A DNA stretch of 47,057 nucleotides from Bacteroidota bacterium (GCA_021813905.1 JAKAJH010000024.1:1-47057), one strand, 5' to 3'; shown: positions 24,601-33,325, counted from the stretch's first letter. Notes: a model not told the origin generated them from the sequence alone. Made by a program: numbers and translations.

Positions 24601-25711
24601 TGGCACGCTCGCGGGGGGCATCGCCCACGACTTCAACAACATCCTCGCCATCATTCTGGGATTCACGGGACTGCTGTCGCAGCAGCGCGACCAGTCCGAC
24701 CGGTTCCAGCACAGCGTCGACTCCATTTCGAAGGCTGTTCAGCGCGGCGCCCACCTCGTGCGGCAGATCCTCACGTTTGCGCGCAAGACGGAGGTCGACG
24801 TGGGACCGGTGAGCGTGAACGAACTGATCCGCGATCTGGCACACATGCTGGAGGAGACGTTTCCGAAGAGCATCGAGATCCGGACCGATCTGCAGCGCTA
24901 TCTCGATCCCATCCTCGGCGACCAGAGTCAGATTCACCAGGCGTTGCTGAATCTTGCCGTCAACGCCCGCGATGCAATGCCGTCGGGCGGAAGCCTCATG
25001 ATCCGGACGGAGCTGGTGTCCCGCGAGGATCTGGAAAGCCGCTTTGCGTCGGCCTCCGTGCCGGCGTACGTCCGCATCAGCGTGCAGGATACGGGACACG
25101 GCATGGACGAGGCAACCCGTCAGCGCATTTTTGAACCGTTCTTCACAACCAAGGATCGGGGAAAGGGGACGGGGCTGGGGCTGTCGGTCGTCTACGGAGT
25201 GGCCACAGGGCACGGCGGTTTCATCGACGTGCAGAGCTCGCCCGGCCACGGCTCGACCTTCATGCTCTACCTGCCGTCCGCCTCGGCCGCCGATCTGCCG
25301 CGTGCAGAGGGGCGCGAAGCGTCGTTGGAGATTCGCGGGGGCACCGAAACCGTGCTGCTGGCCGAGGATGAGGATGCGCTCCGCCATCTGGCCACGTCCG
25401 CGCTGGAAGCCAACGGTTACCGGGTGATCGCGGTCGTAGACGGGGTGGAAGCCCTGGAGGTGTTCGCGGCCCGCGCCAATGAAATCGACCTGATCGTCTC
25501 CGACCTGGGCATGCCGCGTCTGGGCGGACGGGAGACGGTCCTCCGTGCCCGCGCCCGACGCTCCGATCTTCCCGTGATCATCGTAAGCGGTCACTTCGAC
25601 CCGGAAGAGAAAGCGACACTGAGTGCGGACGGCATCGAGAACTTCCTTCAGAAGCCGTATCACATGGATGATCTGCTGCGTATCGTCCGCTCCGCGATCG
25701 ATCACCATTGA
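21686..25711 (+). CDS. Hybrid sensor histidine kinase with five PAS domains and a receiver
   Basis: The protein has 1341 residues. A membrane helix (~13-34), an extracytoplasmic sensor region (~40-300) and a second helix (~303-325) are followed by five PAS/PAC modules (~345-460, 468-590, 596-712, 718-836, 843-957). Next come the HisKA domain with GGIAHDFNN, His981 being the phosphorylation site, and the HATPase (LNLAVNARDAMPSGG, DTGHGMDEATRQRIFEPFFTT, GTGLGLSVVYG). The C-terminal receiver has Asp1273 in VSDLGMPRLGG and Lys in LQKPYHMDD. HDFNN-type hybrids often act as single-protein sensors whose own receiver modulates output. No partner regulator is encoded next to it. GAGGAG precedes the start. 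The signal sensed is unknown; PAS3 to PAS5 may bind a cofactor but no heme or flavin residues can be assigned by eye. Confidence 0.95.
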   Translation: MTVETDAARSFRLVLLDFIVLSLAIVGVAYAFFTAQRSRIESEKRAEMAAIADLKTGQIANWRQERLSDASFILRNRDIAGQIRRLVANPSDKKSRAETESWMRAMWGNGQYGCMHVLTPGGRSLLTVPEADTIRPQPFGDRLSAIAAHHAVEFTDLDLDRTGRPYLQLIIPVYASNGPVAPVSGFVTLVVDPFRILYPLVRSWPIPAPGSDAVLVRRDGDSAVVLSDLADGSLRVLATRYPLTAENLPEAMAGRGEEGVMEGVDHRGTAVLASIRHVPQSPWFLVCEGTTAEAYAEIRSAGVYTLVIVLLLIVAAAVTVLLLWTRRQSAYERAQQAGEVTRQLMVERYDVLARYANDAIILFTDSGRIDDVNERAVTLYGYAREEFRHLNAAALRANGDRVSFDAMLRIAREENGRPYEEVHVRRDGVRFPVEVSTRVVDVTGGLFFQSIIRDISDRRQAEDRLEQSERRFRAMFEQSGVGMAEVTPDGKFLLVNERFCRFVGYTRDELRRMDFGAITHPDDLARNRQEIALLVSGEVGSLVTEKRYLRRDGSVVWVRVTVALVRDAAGAPDFIVSVVEDIGQQRDAEEALRASEAKYRSIFESITDVYYRVNIDGAVELVSPSVKALLGYTPAELQGGRAPAFVVHPEEWRGLLDRVARQGAVPDVEITLRRKSGEELIVSVSARGVTDAQGRLVGYDGLLRDITERRRSEEQLRLLTRAVGQAQDVVFMTKPDGTITFCNAAFEQVYGYSRDEVIGRTPRLFSSGRQSQATYEMFWREILAGRNFRGEFVNRTKDGRFVVVQASVTPVVGDGGAVQGFIAVQHDVTEQKRAEDALRESEEKYRRLFEDDLTADSITTPDGRILACNPAFARIYGFSSVEDALTHSVLELYESPAQRGELLAALHAKERLEYHEVRLRRIDGRPVYIIENMVGRFDAQGHLIEVQTYAFDNTERKKLEQQLLQVQKMESIGTLAGGIAHDFNNILAIILGFTGLLSQQRDQSDRFQHSVDSISKAVQRGAHLVRQILTFARKTEVDVGPVSVNELIRDLAHMLEETFPKSIEIRTDLQRYLDPILGDQSQIHQALLNLAVNARDAMPSGGSLMIRTELVSREDLESRFASASVPAYVRISVQDTGHGMDEATRQRIFEPFFTTKDRGKGTGLGLSVVYGVATGHGGFIDVQSSPGHGSTFMLYLPSASAADLPRAEGREASLEIRGGTETVLLAEDEDALRHLATSALEANGYRVIAVVDGVEALEVFAARANEIDLIVSDLGMPRLGGRETVLRARARRSDLPVIIVSGHFDPEEKATLSADGIENFLQKPYHMDDLLRIVRSAIDHH

Positions 25712-25798
25712 TTGGCGCCGGTTGTTGCATTTCAGTGCATTCTTCCCTTTTTTGGGGCATTCATGAGTGGAAGATGATTACTGCCACAGCCGGGTGTC

Positions 25799-27088
25799 AT
25801 GACCGTTGAGATCGTCAAATTTTCCTACCTGAGTGAGTTCATCAACCTGCCGGTGCTTCACGCCTCCACGCAGAAGCGTGTGGGCCGCATCGTCGACCTC
25901 ACATCATCCACGCTGCAGGTGTATCCGCGGGTCACCGGCCTGATGGTCCGGCGCGTCCGCGGGGGAGGCCTGCAATACATTCCGTGGAACTGCGCCAAAC
26001 GCATCGTCTTCAAAGAGCACGTCGATATTGAACCGCCGCCGGAGGGGGTCCAACCGTCCGAGAACGACATCCTGCTGCGCAAGTCGTTCATGGACAAGCA
26101 GATCATCTCCACCTCCGGCAACAAAGTGGTGCGCGTGAACGATGTCCAGCTGCTGATCGAAGACCGGAGCAAGGACAGCACGAACCTCTGGGCGGTGCAC
26201 ATCGATATCGGTGTCAAAGGCATTTTGCGCCGGCTCGGCTACCTGCGCATCGCGAACGCCGCGTTCCGCTGGGTGACAGACCGCGACATCCACGACCGGT
26301 TCGTGTCGTGGAAAAATGTCCAGCCCACCTCCACGTCGCCCGTCTCCTCCTCCGTGCAGTTGAAGACCGACGCCTCGAAGCTCTCCGAGATCCATCCCGC
26401 CGATCTGGCGGATATTCTTGAAGACCTCGGCATGGATGAGCGCGTGGCGCTGCTCGAATCGCTCGACCGGTTCGTCGCCGCCACAACGATGCAGGAGATG
26501 CAGATCCGCAACCGTCTGCAGATCGCGGAGGCGCTCGAACCCGACAAGCTCGCCGCCATCATCAACGAAATGCAGCTGGATGAAGCCGTGGATCTGCTCG
26601 ACGAGCTGGAAGCCGAGCGACGGCAGACGGTGTATCGGCATCTGCCGCCGGAAAAAGTCAGCGAGCTGCGCGATCTGTCCCGGCTTGCCGTCTCCGGCGT
26701 GGGCAGTCTGCTGAATTCCGATTTCATCATCGCCCGGCGGGAAGAGCCGGTGAGTCGCGTGCTCGATCGCGTGCGCGAAGAGTGCGAAACGGCGGAGATC
26801 TACCGGTACGCGTACGTGCTCGACGACCAGGAACGCCTGGTCGGCGTGGTCACACTCCGGCACCTGCTCATCAGCCCTCCGTCGATGCTGATCGCCGATC
26901 TCATGAGCGAGCATCCGGTCGCCGTCCAGCTCGATACGCACATCCGGCGTGTTGCGCGCATCTTCTTCAAGTACCATTTCGAGGCCGTCCCCGTGGTGGA
27001 TGATGCGGGACATATGCAGGGCGTCGTGTCGTATGCCGACGTGCTGGCGGCGGTCTTCCCCGATGTTCGCGAGGAGGCAGCGGCGTAG
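25799..27088 (+). CDS. MgtE-type intracellular sensor domain plus CBS pair, without channel
   Basis: The protein has 429 residues and no membrane segments. The N-terminal ~170 residues look like two PRC-barrel-like units (LPVLHASTQKRVGRIVDLTSSTLQVYPRVTGLMV and KVVRVNDVQLL). At ~195-300 is the MgtE N-domain superhelix (KLSEIHPADLADILEDLGMDERVALLESL, ...LQIAEALEPDKLAAIINEMQLDEAVDLLDEL). From ~305 come two CBS domains (EEPVSRVLDRVREECETAEIYRYAYVLD, LMSEHPVAVQLDTHIRRVARIFFKYHFEAVPVVDD). In MgtE these domains sense cytosolic Mg2+ and gate the channel; the channel itself is missing here. The stop is one base before the NRAMP start, so it is presumably the regulatory subunit of that transporter. The ribosome site is weak. 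Confidence 0.92.
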   Translation: MTVEIVKFSYLSEFINLPVLHASTQKRVGRIVDLTSSTLQVYPRVTGLMVRRVRGGGLQYIPWNCAKRIVFKEHVDIEPPPEGVQPSENDILLRKSFMDKQIISTSGNKVVRVNDVQLLIEDRSKDSTNLWAVHIDIGVKGILRRLGYLRIANAAFRWVTDRDIHDRFVSWKNVQPTSTSPVSSSVQLKTDASKLSEIHPADLADILEDLGMDERVALLESLDRFVAATTMQEMQIRNRLQIAEALEPDKLAAIINEMQLDEAVDLLDELEAERRQTVYRHLPPEKVSELRDLSRLAVSGVGSLLNSDFIIARREEPVSRVLDRVREECETAEIYRYAYVLDDQERLVGVVTLRHLLISPPSMLIADLMSEHPVAVQLDTHIRRVARIFFKYHFEAVPVVDDAGHMQGVVSYADVLAAVFPDVREEAAA

Positions 27089-27089
27089 C

Positions 27090-28346
27090 ATGAGCATCTT
27101 CCGCCGACTCAAGGACAATCCCGCGCTCCGGCGCATCGTAATCTTTATGAGCATCCTCGGACCCGGCATCATCACCGGGAGCGTGGACAACGATGCAGGC
27201 GGCATCACAACCTACTCCGTCGCCGGCGCCATGTACGGCTATCGCCTGCTGTGGACGCTCATTCCGTCGTTCATTGCGCTCCTGGCGGTGCAGGAGATGA
27301 ATGCGCGCATGGGGATCGTGACCGGCAAAGGGCTCGCCGATCTGATCCGTGAGAACTTCGGCGTCCGGCTCACCTTTTACTTCTTCATTCTCCTGCTGAT
27401 CGCGGATGTCGGCAACACCGCCACGGAGTTCGCCGGCGTCGCCGGCAGCATGAATGTCTTCGGCGTCAGCAAGTACGTGTCGGTGCCGATCGCGGGCGTG
27501 CTTGTGTGGATGCTGGTGCTGAAAGGAAACTATAAGTTCTCCGAACGCATCTTCCTGCTGTTCAGCGTCTTCCTGCTGTCCTACGTCGTGTCGGCGATCA
27601 TGGCCAAGCCGGACTGGGAGCACATCGGACTCGCCATGGTGAAACCGACGATCCAGTACGATGCGCTGTACATCACCACGGTACTCGGCATCATCGGTAC
27701 CACGGTCGCGCCGTGGATGCAGTTCTACATGCAATCGTCCGTGATCGAGAAGGGACTGAAGATCAGCGATTACCGTTACACGCTGGTGGACGTCATCCTC
27801 GGCTGTGTCGCCACGATCGTGGTGGCCTTCTTTATTATCGTGGCGTGCGGTGCCACGCTGCATGTGAACGGCGTGCAGATCAATGAAGCCAGTGATGCGG
27901 CCATGGCCCTGAAGCCGCTGGCGGGCGCGGCTGCGGCGCAGCTGTTTGCGTTTGGACTGTTCGTGGCCTCCATCTTCTCCGCGACGATCCTGCCCCTCGC
28001 GACCGCGTTCTACGTCTGCGAGGCGTTCGGATTCGAGGCCGGCATCGACAAGCGGTTCAGCGAAGCGCCCCAGTTCTACGCGCTGTTCACCATCATCATT
28101 CTTATCGGCGCCGGCGTGATCCTGATCCCGGGCGCACCGCTGATCACCATCACCGTCTGGACGCAGGTGCTGAACGCCATCCTGCTGCCCGGGGTGCTCA
28201 TCTGCATGATGATCATCGTGAACAAGGCCGAGATCATGGAAAGCTATACCAACAGCACGCTGCAGAACATCATCGGCTGGTCGACGTCGGCCGTGCTGAT
28301 CATCCTGAGTCTGTACCTGCTCGTCAGCGGCGTCGGCCTCGGCTGA
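27090..28346 (+). CDS. NRAMP-family divalent metal transporter, non-canonical site
   Basis: The protein has 418 residues and about eleven membrane helices, starting at the ATG at 27090 with GAGGAG at 27071-27076. The NRAMP fold is clear (GPGIITG in helix 1, GTTVAPWMQFYMQSSV in helix 6). The metal-site motifs differ from MntH: helix 1 DPGN aligns with DAGG (DNDAGGITTY) and helix 6 MPH aligns with PWM. The Asp is kept, but the Asn and the soft-metal-binding Met are lost. Loss of that Met is a feature of NRAMP-related proteins that prefer harder ions such as Mg2+ rather than Mn2+/Fe2+. Coupling to an MgtE-like sensor protein supports Mg2+, but this is inference. Confidence 0.92.
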   Translation: MSIFRRLKDNPALRRIVIFMSILGPGIITGSVDNDAGGITTYSVAGAMYGYRLLWTLIPSFIALLAVQEMNARMGIVTGKGLADLIRENFGVRLTFYFFILLLIADVGNTATEFAGVAGSMNVFGVSKYVSVPIAGVLVWMLVLKGNYKFSERIFLLFSVFLLSYVVSAIMAKPDWEHIGLAMVKPTIQYDALYITTVLGIIGTTVAPWMQFYMQSSVIEKGLKISDYRYTLVDVILGCVATIVVAFFIIVACGATLHVNGVQINEASDAAMALKPLAGAAAAQLFAFGLFVASIFSATILPLATAFYVCEAFGFEAGIDKRFSEAPQFYALFTIIILIGAGVILIPGAPLITITVWTQVLNAILLPGVLICMMIIVNKAEIMESYTNSTLQNIIGWSTSAVLIILSLYLLVSGVGLG

Positions 28347-28384
28347 ACGTCCGCGTCCATCGGTTCCTTCGGAAAGGCATCATC

Positions 28385-29815
28385 ATGAAACACGCCTTGC
28401 TCCTGCTGCTGTGCGCTGTCACGGCGCTGTCCGCGCAGACATACGACCGCTACTTCACTCCCGCCACCATGCGCGTGGACTATTACCATTCGGGCACGAA
28501 AGGCCAGGAGAGCATTGCGCTCGACAAGGTGATCGGGGAGGGACCGTGGCCCGGCAGCCGCGTGAACCTCATCGACACGCTGAACCTGGGCGAGTTCTTC
28601 GTGAAGGTCACCGATCTCCGCACCAACGCGCTCATCTATTCGCGCGGCTATGCGACGATGTTCAACGAGTGGCAGACGACCGACGAAGCGATGAACGGCG
28701 TGTGGCGCACCATGTCCGAGACGGTGCGTTTCCCGTATCCCAAGGATCGCGTGCAGGTGACCATCGCCCGGCGCGACAAGTTTGTGGCCGCCGGCCAGCC
28801 CCTCGCCTTTCGCGACATTTTCTCAACGGTGATTGATCCCGCCGATCCGACGCAGGTGCACCACGAAGCGCTGACGCATCCGTACAAGACCATTGACCTC
28901 ATGATCAACGGCGCTCCGGAGACGAAGGTCGATATCGTGATCGTGGGAGACGGCTATGCGGCGGGCGACATGGAGAAATTCCGGAAGGACGCGAAGCACT
29001 TCAACGACGTGATGTTCTCGACGGAGCCGTTCAGGAACCGGCGGAATGATTTCAACGTGCGCGCCATCGAGGTCGTGTCGCCGGAATCGGGCATCGACAA
29101 GCCGGACAAGAACATCTGGAAGAACACCGCGCTGGGCACGATGTACAACACCTTCGGCTCCGCCCGGTACGTGCTCACGGAGGCGAATCAGACGCTGCGC
29201 AATATCGTCGCGGAAGTGCCGTACGACTTCATCACTATCCTCATCAACGACGACCGCTACGGCGGGGGCGGCATCTTCAATCTCTACACCACCACGTACA
29301 CGAAGAACGATGCGCCCGGACAGGAATGGCAGATGGATTACGTCTACGTCCATGAATTCGGCCACTGCTTCGGCGGACTGGCGGATGAGTACTACAGCTC
29401 GCAGGTGTCGTACGTCGATTTCTATCCAAAAGGGGTGGAGCCGTGGGAACCGAACGTCACGGCCGCGAAGACCCGCGAAACGCTCAAATGGGGATCGATG
29501 GTGAAGCCGACGACACCGATTCCGACACCATGGGGCAAGGCGGAGTATGACAGCCTCGAAGCCGTGCGCGCAACGTTCGACCGGCTCGCGCCCGACTACT
29601 ATCAGAAGAGAGACCCGCTCATGAAGCGCGAAGCGGAGATCCTGAAGACCGCGCAGTACGCCGGTGCGGTCGGAGCGTTCGAAGGCGCCGGCTACGTATC
29701 GAAGGGACTGTACCGCCCTGCGGTCGATTGCCGGATGTTCACCCTGTCACTCGTCGGATTCGATCCGGTATGCTCGGCGGCCATCGAGAGGATGATCGAC
29801 CTCTACGCCCACTGA
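28385..29815 (+). CDS. Secreted M64 family metallopeptidase
   Basis: The protein has 476 residues, with signal peptide 1-17 (MKHALLLLLCAVTALSAQ). The N-terminal ~150 residues form a beta-rich M64 N-domain (YHSGTKGQESIALDKVIGEG). The catalytic domain starts near VDIVIVGDGYA (~183). The zinc motif is HEFGHCFGGLADEYY, with H323, E324, H327 and downstream Asp as in the M64 (IgA peptidase, ClpX-independent) family. Known members cleave IgA hinges or are uncharacterised secreted proteases common in Bacteroidota. There is no sorting domain, so it is probably periplasmic or released. It lies 38 bp after the NRAMP gene, with GGAAAGG upstream; co-transcription is possible but a functional link is doubtful. 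Confidence 0.93.
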   Translation: MKHALLLLLCAVTALSAQTYDRYFTPATMRVDYYHSGTKGQESIALDKVIGEGPWPGSRVNLIDTLNLGEFFVKVTDLRTNALIYSRGYATMFNEWQTTDEAMNGVWRTMSETVRFPYPKDRVQVTIARRDKFVAAGQPLAFRDIFSTVIDPADPTQVHHEALTHPYKTIDLMINGAPETKVDIVIVGDGYAAGDMEKFRKDAKHFNDVMFSTEPFRNRRNDFNVRAIEVVSPESGIDKPDKNIWKNTALGTMYNTFGSARYVLTEANQTLRNIVAEVPYDFITILINDDRYGGGGIFNLYTTTYTKNDAPGQEWQMDYVYVHEFGHCFGGLADEYYSSQVSYVDFYPKGVEPWEPNVTAAKTRETLKWGSMVKPTTPIPTPWGKAEYDSLEAVRATFDRLAPDYYQKRDPLMKREAEILKTAQYAGAVGAFEGAGYVSKGLYRPAVDCRMFTLSLVGFDPVCSAAIERMIDLYAH

Positions 29816-29828
29816 CGCGACGACGCGC

Positions 29829-30626
29829 ATGAGCGAGGATTCGTCCCGGCATACCCGGACGGCGCTGGTCACCGGTGCGACGCGGGGGATCGGCTTCGAG
29901 CTTGCGGCGCTGCTGGCCCGCGACAGGTACGATCTGGTCCTGGTCGGACGGAACCGCGAGCAGCTGTCGCAGAACGCGCGTCAGCTCGAGTCGCAGCACG
30001 GCATCCGCGTCCGGGTGCTGGCGAAGGATCTGAGCGCGTCGAACGCGGCCGACGGGATCGTGGATGCCCTCCGCGCGGACATGGTCGGGATCGATGTGCT
30101 CGTGAACAATGCGGGGTTCGGCTGGAACGGTCGCTTTGTCGAGTCGGATCTGGCCGAGCAGCTGTCCATGATCCAGGTGAATGTGACAGCGCTGATGCAC
30201 CTGACGCGCCTCCTGCTCCCCGCCATGGTTGCCCGCCGGAGCGGCCGCATCCTGAATGTCGCCTCGACCGCCGCGTTCTATCCGGGACCGATGATGGCGA
30301 CCTACTACGCGAGCAAGGCGTTCGTGCTGAGTTTTTCGGAAGCGCTGGCAGAAGAGCTGCGCGGAACGGGCGTGACGGTGACGGCGCTCTGCCCGGGCCC
30401 GACGCGGACGGGATTTCAGGCGCGCGCCGGCATGGGCAACTCGCGGCGGGTCAAGAGTCTGTTTGTCATGGACGCGGCAACGGTCGCTGCGGCGGGATAC
30501 AGAGCGCTGCACAATGGGAAGCGCGTGTGCGTTCCCGGCGTTCTGAACAGACTAATGACGATGTTCGCGCGCATCCTGCCGAAAGCCGCGGTGCTCCAGA
30601 TCCTGAGGAATCTGCATAAACGCTGA
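29829..30626 (+). CDS. Short-chain dehydrogenase/reductase
   Basis: The protein has 265 residues and is a classical SDR with NAD(P)-binding TGATRGIG (~15-22), LVGRN, NNAG (~96), the catalytic Ser in NVASTAAFYPG and the YYASK dyad (Tyr-x-x-x-Lys ~157-161). PGPTRTGF follows. The basic residue in VGRNREQL suggests NADP(H). It resembles the YqjQ/DltE-like group that includes 3-ketoacyl reductase-like enzymes. The substrate is unknown. It starts 13 bp after the M64 stop, without a clear ribosome site, so translation probably depends on the upstream gene. Confidence 0.92.
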   Translation: MSEDSSRHTRTALVTGATRGIGFELAALLARDRYDLVLVGRNREQLSQNARQLESQHGIRVRVLAKDLSASNAADGIVDALRADMVGIDVLVNNAGFGWNGRFVESDLAEQLSMIQVNVTALMHLTRLLLPAMVARRSGRILNVASTAAFYPGPMMATYYASKAFVLSFSEALAEELRGTGVTVTALCPGPTRTGFQARAGMGNSRRVKSLFVMDAATVAAAGYRALHNGKRVCVPGVLNRLMTMFARILPKAAVLQILRNLHKR

Positions 30627-30732
30627 CGACGGAAACGGAAGCCCGCGTTGGCTCGTTGTCGAAGCAAATGATCCGCACCGCCGGACGCATTCCGGCGCAT
30701 ATTCGTTCCCGATTCGGAGGACCAATCCACCC

Positions 30733-32118
30733 ATGAAGTGCCGCACAACGCTTTCCCTCGTTGCCCTTCTCGTCGCGTCTTCTCTCCCCCTTCCCGCACA
30801 GTCGTCCGTTACCGCACCGTACGATTCCATCGCTCGCGAGATTGTCCGTACCGGATTGGGACAGGATGAAGCGATCGGCATGCTGCGCGATCTCTGCATC
30901 AATGTCGGCCCCCGACTCACCGGATCCCCCGGCGCCGCCAAAGGCGTTGCGTGGGCGGTGGCGAAGATGAAGGAACTCGGCTTTCAGAATGTCCACACGG
31001 AACCGGTCATGGTTCCGCACTGGCTCCGCGGACCGGTGGAAGAGGCGTCGTACATGACGGATGCATCCTCGAAACCGATCGCGCTGCACATCGCGGCCCT
31101 GGGCGGGAGCGTCGCCACGCCAAAGAAGGGACTGACCGCGGAGATCATCGAGATCACCTCGTGGGATCAGCTGAAGGCGATCGGTGACCGGGCGAAGGGG
31201 AAGATCGTGTTCTTCAACCGGCCGATGGACCGTTCGCTCATCTCGACCGGACAGGCGTACGGCCGCGCGGTCGATCAGCGGGGCCGGGGAGCGGTGGAGG
31301 CGGCGAAGGTCGGCGGAATCGCGGCGCTGGTGCGTTCCATGTCCACCCGCATCGATCTCGTCCCGCACACAGGGATGATGACGTACGTCGATTCGATCCC
31401 GAAGGTGCCGGCGGCTGCCGTCAGTACGCAGGAAGCCGAGACGCTGCATCGCCTTCTCGCCGACGGCCACCGGGTCACCGTCTCGCTGACGCTCTCGTGC
31501 GAGATGCTGCCCGACGTCGAATCCGCGAACGTGATGGGAGAGATTGTGGGGAGCGAGAAGCCGGACGAGGTCGTCGTGGTGGGCGGACATCTGGACAGTT
31601 GGGACAAAGGCCAGGGCGCGCACGATGACGGCGCCGGATGCGTTCAGTCGATGGAGGCGCTGCGCCTCCTCAAGACGCTCGGTTTGACGCCGAAGCGGAC
31701 GATCCGGGCGGTGCTGTTCATGAACGAAGAGGATGGTCTCAACGGCGGCATTGCGTATGCGGCAAAGGACCGGGGCACGGAGCGGACCGTGGCGGCCATC
31801 GAAACCGACTCGGGCGGATTCCTGCCGCTCGGCTTCGGCATCAGTGATTCGGCCGCCTACGGGAAGCTGTCGCAGTACGCGCCATTATTCCGTCCGTTCT
31901 TCGCAGATCATTTTCAGCGGGGCGGCGGCGGTGCGGATATCAGCCCGATGGCAAAGAAGCATGTTCCGATGATCGGGCTCATCACCGACTGGAATCCCTA
32001 TTTCGATCTTCATCATTCCGACAGCGACGTCGTCACGGCGGTCAACGAGCGTCAGCTGGAACTGGGTGCGGTGTCGCTGGCGATCCTGACGTACGTGATC
32101 GCGCAGGAAGGGCTGTAG
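30733..32118 (+). CDS. Secreted M28 family peptidase with PA domain
   Basis: The protein has 461 residues, with signal peptide ~1-23 (MKCRTTLSLVALLVASSLPL). The di-zinc site has H286 and D288 (GGHLDSW), D298 (AHDDGAG), the catalytic Glu pair E332/E333 (NEEDG), D359 (ETDSGG) and a final His in FDLHHSDSD. A PA-type insertion (~130-250) interrupts the peptidase domain, as in plasma glutamate carboxypeptidase-like (PGCP/CPQ) members. It is expected to be an aminopeptidase or carboxypeptidase acting on small peptides in the periplasm. GGAGG lies 12 bases before the ATG. A 106-bp gap separates it from the SDR gene and may contain a promoter, though none is clear. Confidence 0.94.
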   Translation: MKCRTTLSLVALLVASSLPLPAQSSVTAPYDSIAREIVRTGLGQDEAIGMLRDLCINVGPRLTGSPGAAKGVAWAVAKMKELGFQNVHTEPVMVPHWLRGPVEEASYMTDASSKPIALHIAALGGSVATPKKGLTAEIIEITSWDQLKAIGDRAKGKIVFFNRPMDRSLISTGQAYGRAVDQRGRGAVEAAKVGGIAALVRSMSTRIDLVPHTGMMTYVDSIPKVPAAAVSTQEAETLHRLLADGHRVTVSLTLSCEMLPDVESANVMGEIVGSEKPDEVVVVGGHLDSWDKGQGAHDDGAGCVQSMEALRLLKTLGLTPKRTIRAVLFMNEEDGLNGGIAYAAKDRGTERTVAAIETDSGGFLPLGFGISDSAAYGKLSQYAPLFRPFFADHFQRGGGGADISPMAKKHVPMIGLITDWNPYFDLHHSDSDVVTAVNERQLELGAVSLAILTYVIAQEGL

Positions 32119-32166
32119 CCGGTCGCGGACCGGTTCACGTTCCATTCTTCGAGGGAGTGCCGCGCC

Positions 32167-33306
32167 ATGAGCCGATGGTCCATGCGCTTCAGACTGGGAG
32201 TGCTGCTGGCGCTTGCCGCGGCGACCGCGGGTGCGCAGCGGATCGATCCTGCGCTGCAAGCGTGCCTGCAGAAGCTTCCGCATCCGTCCGCCGTCAGCGA
32301 TTTTCGTCCGATCGCGCACCTCTCGTCGGAGAACCAGGACACCACGCTGATCTGCTGGAGCTTCTCCACCTCGTCCTTCGTCGAATCGGAAATGGAACGT
32401 CTGGGCATGCCGCCGGTGCGTTTGTCGGTGATCTACCCGATGTACTGCGTGTTCCTGGAAAAGGCGCGGCGATTCGTGGAGGAGAAGGGGGATTCGCGTT
32501 TCAGCCCCGGCGATCTCTTCGCGGGTGTCCTCGATATCGTGCGTCAGTACGGCGCCATGCCGGCGGCTGCGTATGAGGGCGTAAAGGATCCGCACACAAT
32601 CTACAATCATGCGGCGCTGTACCGGGATCTGGATCAGCTGATGCGCTCTGTGAAGCAGATGCAGGAGTGGGCTGCGGACGGGGTGGTGGCGCGCGTGCGG
32701 ACAATTCTCGACCGGCACCTGGGTGCGCCGCCGGCGACGTTTCGCTGGGACGGGAAGGAGTACACGCCGCGCTCGTTCGCGGACAGTGTCGTTCGTCTGC
32801 CGTGGGATCAGTACCTGCTCGTCACATCGTTCACCTACGCGCCGTTCGGAGAATTTGTGGCGCTGAAGGTTCCGGACAACTGGAAGCACAACGCGAACTT
32901 CTTCAACGTGCCGCTCGATCAGTTCGAGACATCGCTGCGCGGAGCGATCGAGCGCGGGTACACTGTCGCGATCGATGCGGACATCTCCGAGCCGAGCTAC
33001 GAGCAGACGAAGCAGTACGCGTTCATTCCGACGACGGACATTCCGGCCGATTCCCTGACGCAGGGCATGCGCGAGCGTCTCTTCGACAGCGGTGCCACCA
33101 CGGACGATCATCTGATGCACGTCGTGTCGTATCGCGCGTTCGACGGGCAGGACTGGTATCTGGTGAAGGATTCGTGGCGCACGGCGTGGGAGGGGCCGAA
33201 CCGGGGATACATGTTCTTCCATTCGTCGTACATCCGCATGAAGGTGCTTGCGTACCTCGTGCATCGTGACGCCGTGCCGGAGATCGCGCGGATGATCCGG
33301 CCGTAG
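32167..33306 (+). CDS. C1B papain-like peptidase (bleomycin hydrolase/aminopeptidase C type), exported
   Basis: The protein has 379 residues, with a signal peptide ~1-23. The nucleophile is C63 in TTLICWSFSTSSF and the catalytic His is H315 in DDHLMHVV. The third position, Asn in ENSWG or KNSWG, is Asp here (VKDSWR, D335). The C-terminal GYMFFHSSYIRMKVLAYLVHRDAVPE matches the end of bleomycin-hydrolase-like aminopeptidases. The usual cytosolic enzyme is ~450 aa and hexameric; this one is shorter and exported. Whether Asp supports activity is uncertain. It starts 48 bp after the M28 gene, with GGGAG 11 bases upstream. Confidence 0.88.
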   Translation: MSRWSMRFRLGVLLALAAATAGAQRIDPALQACLQKLPHPSAVSDFRPIAHLSSENQDTTLICWSFSTSSFVESEMERLGMPPVRLSVIYPMYCVFLEKARRFVEEKGDSRFSPGDLFAGVLDIVRQYGAMPAAAYEGVKDPHTIYNHAALYRDLDQLMRSVKQMQEWAADGVVARVRTILDRHLGAPPATFRWDGKEYTPRSFADSVVRLPWDQYLLVTSFTYAPFGEFVALKVPDNWKHNANFFNVPLDQFETSLRGAIERGYTVAIDADISEPSYEQTKQYAFIPTTDIPADSLTQGMRERLFDSGATTDDHLMHVVSYRAFDGQDWYLVKDSWRTAWEGPNRGYMFFHSSYIRMKVLAYLVHRDAVPEIARMIRP

Positions 33307-33325
33307 CCGCGGCATCCGATTCCGC

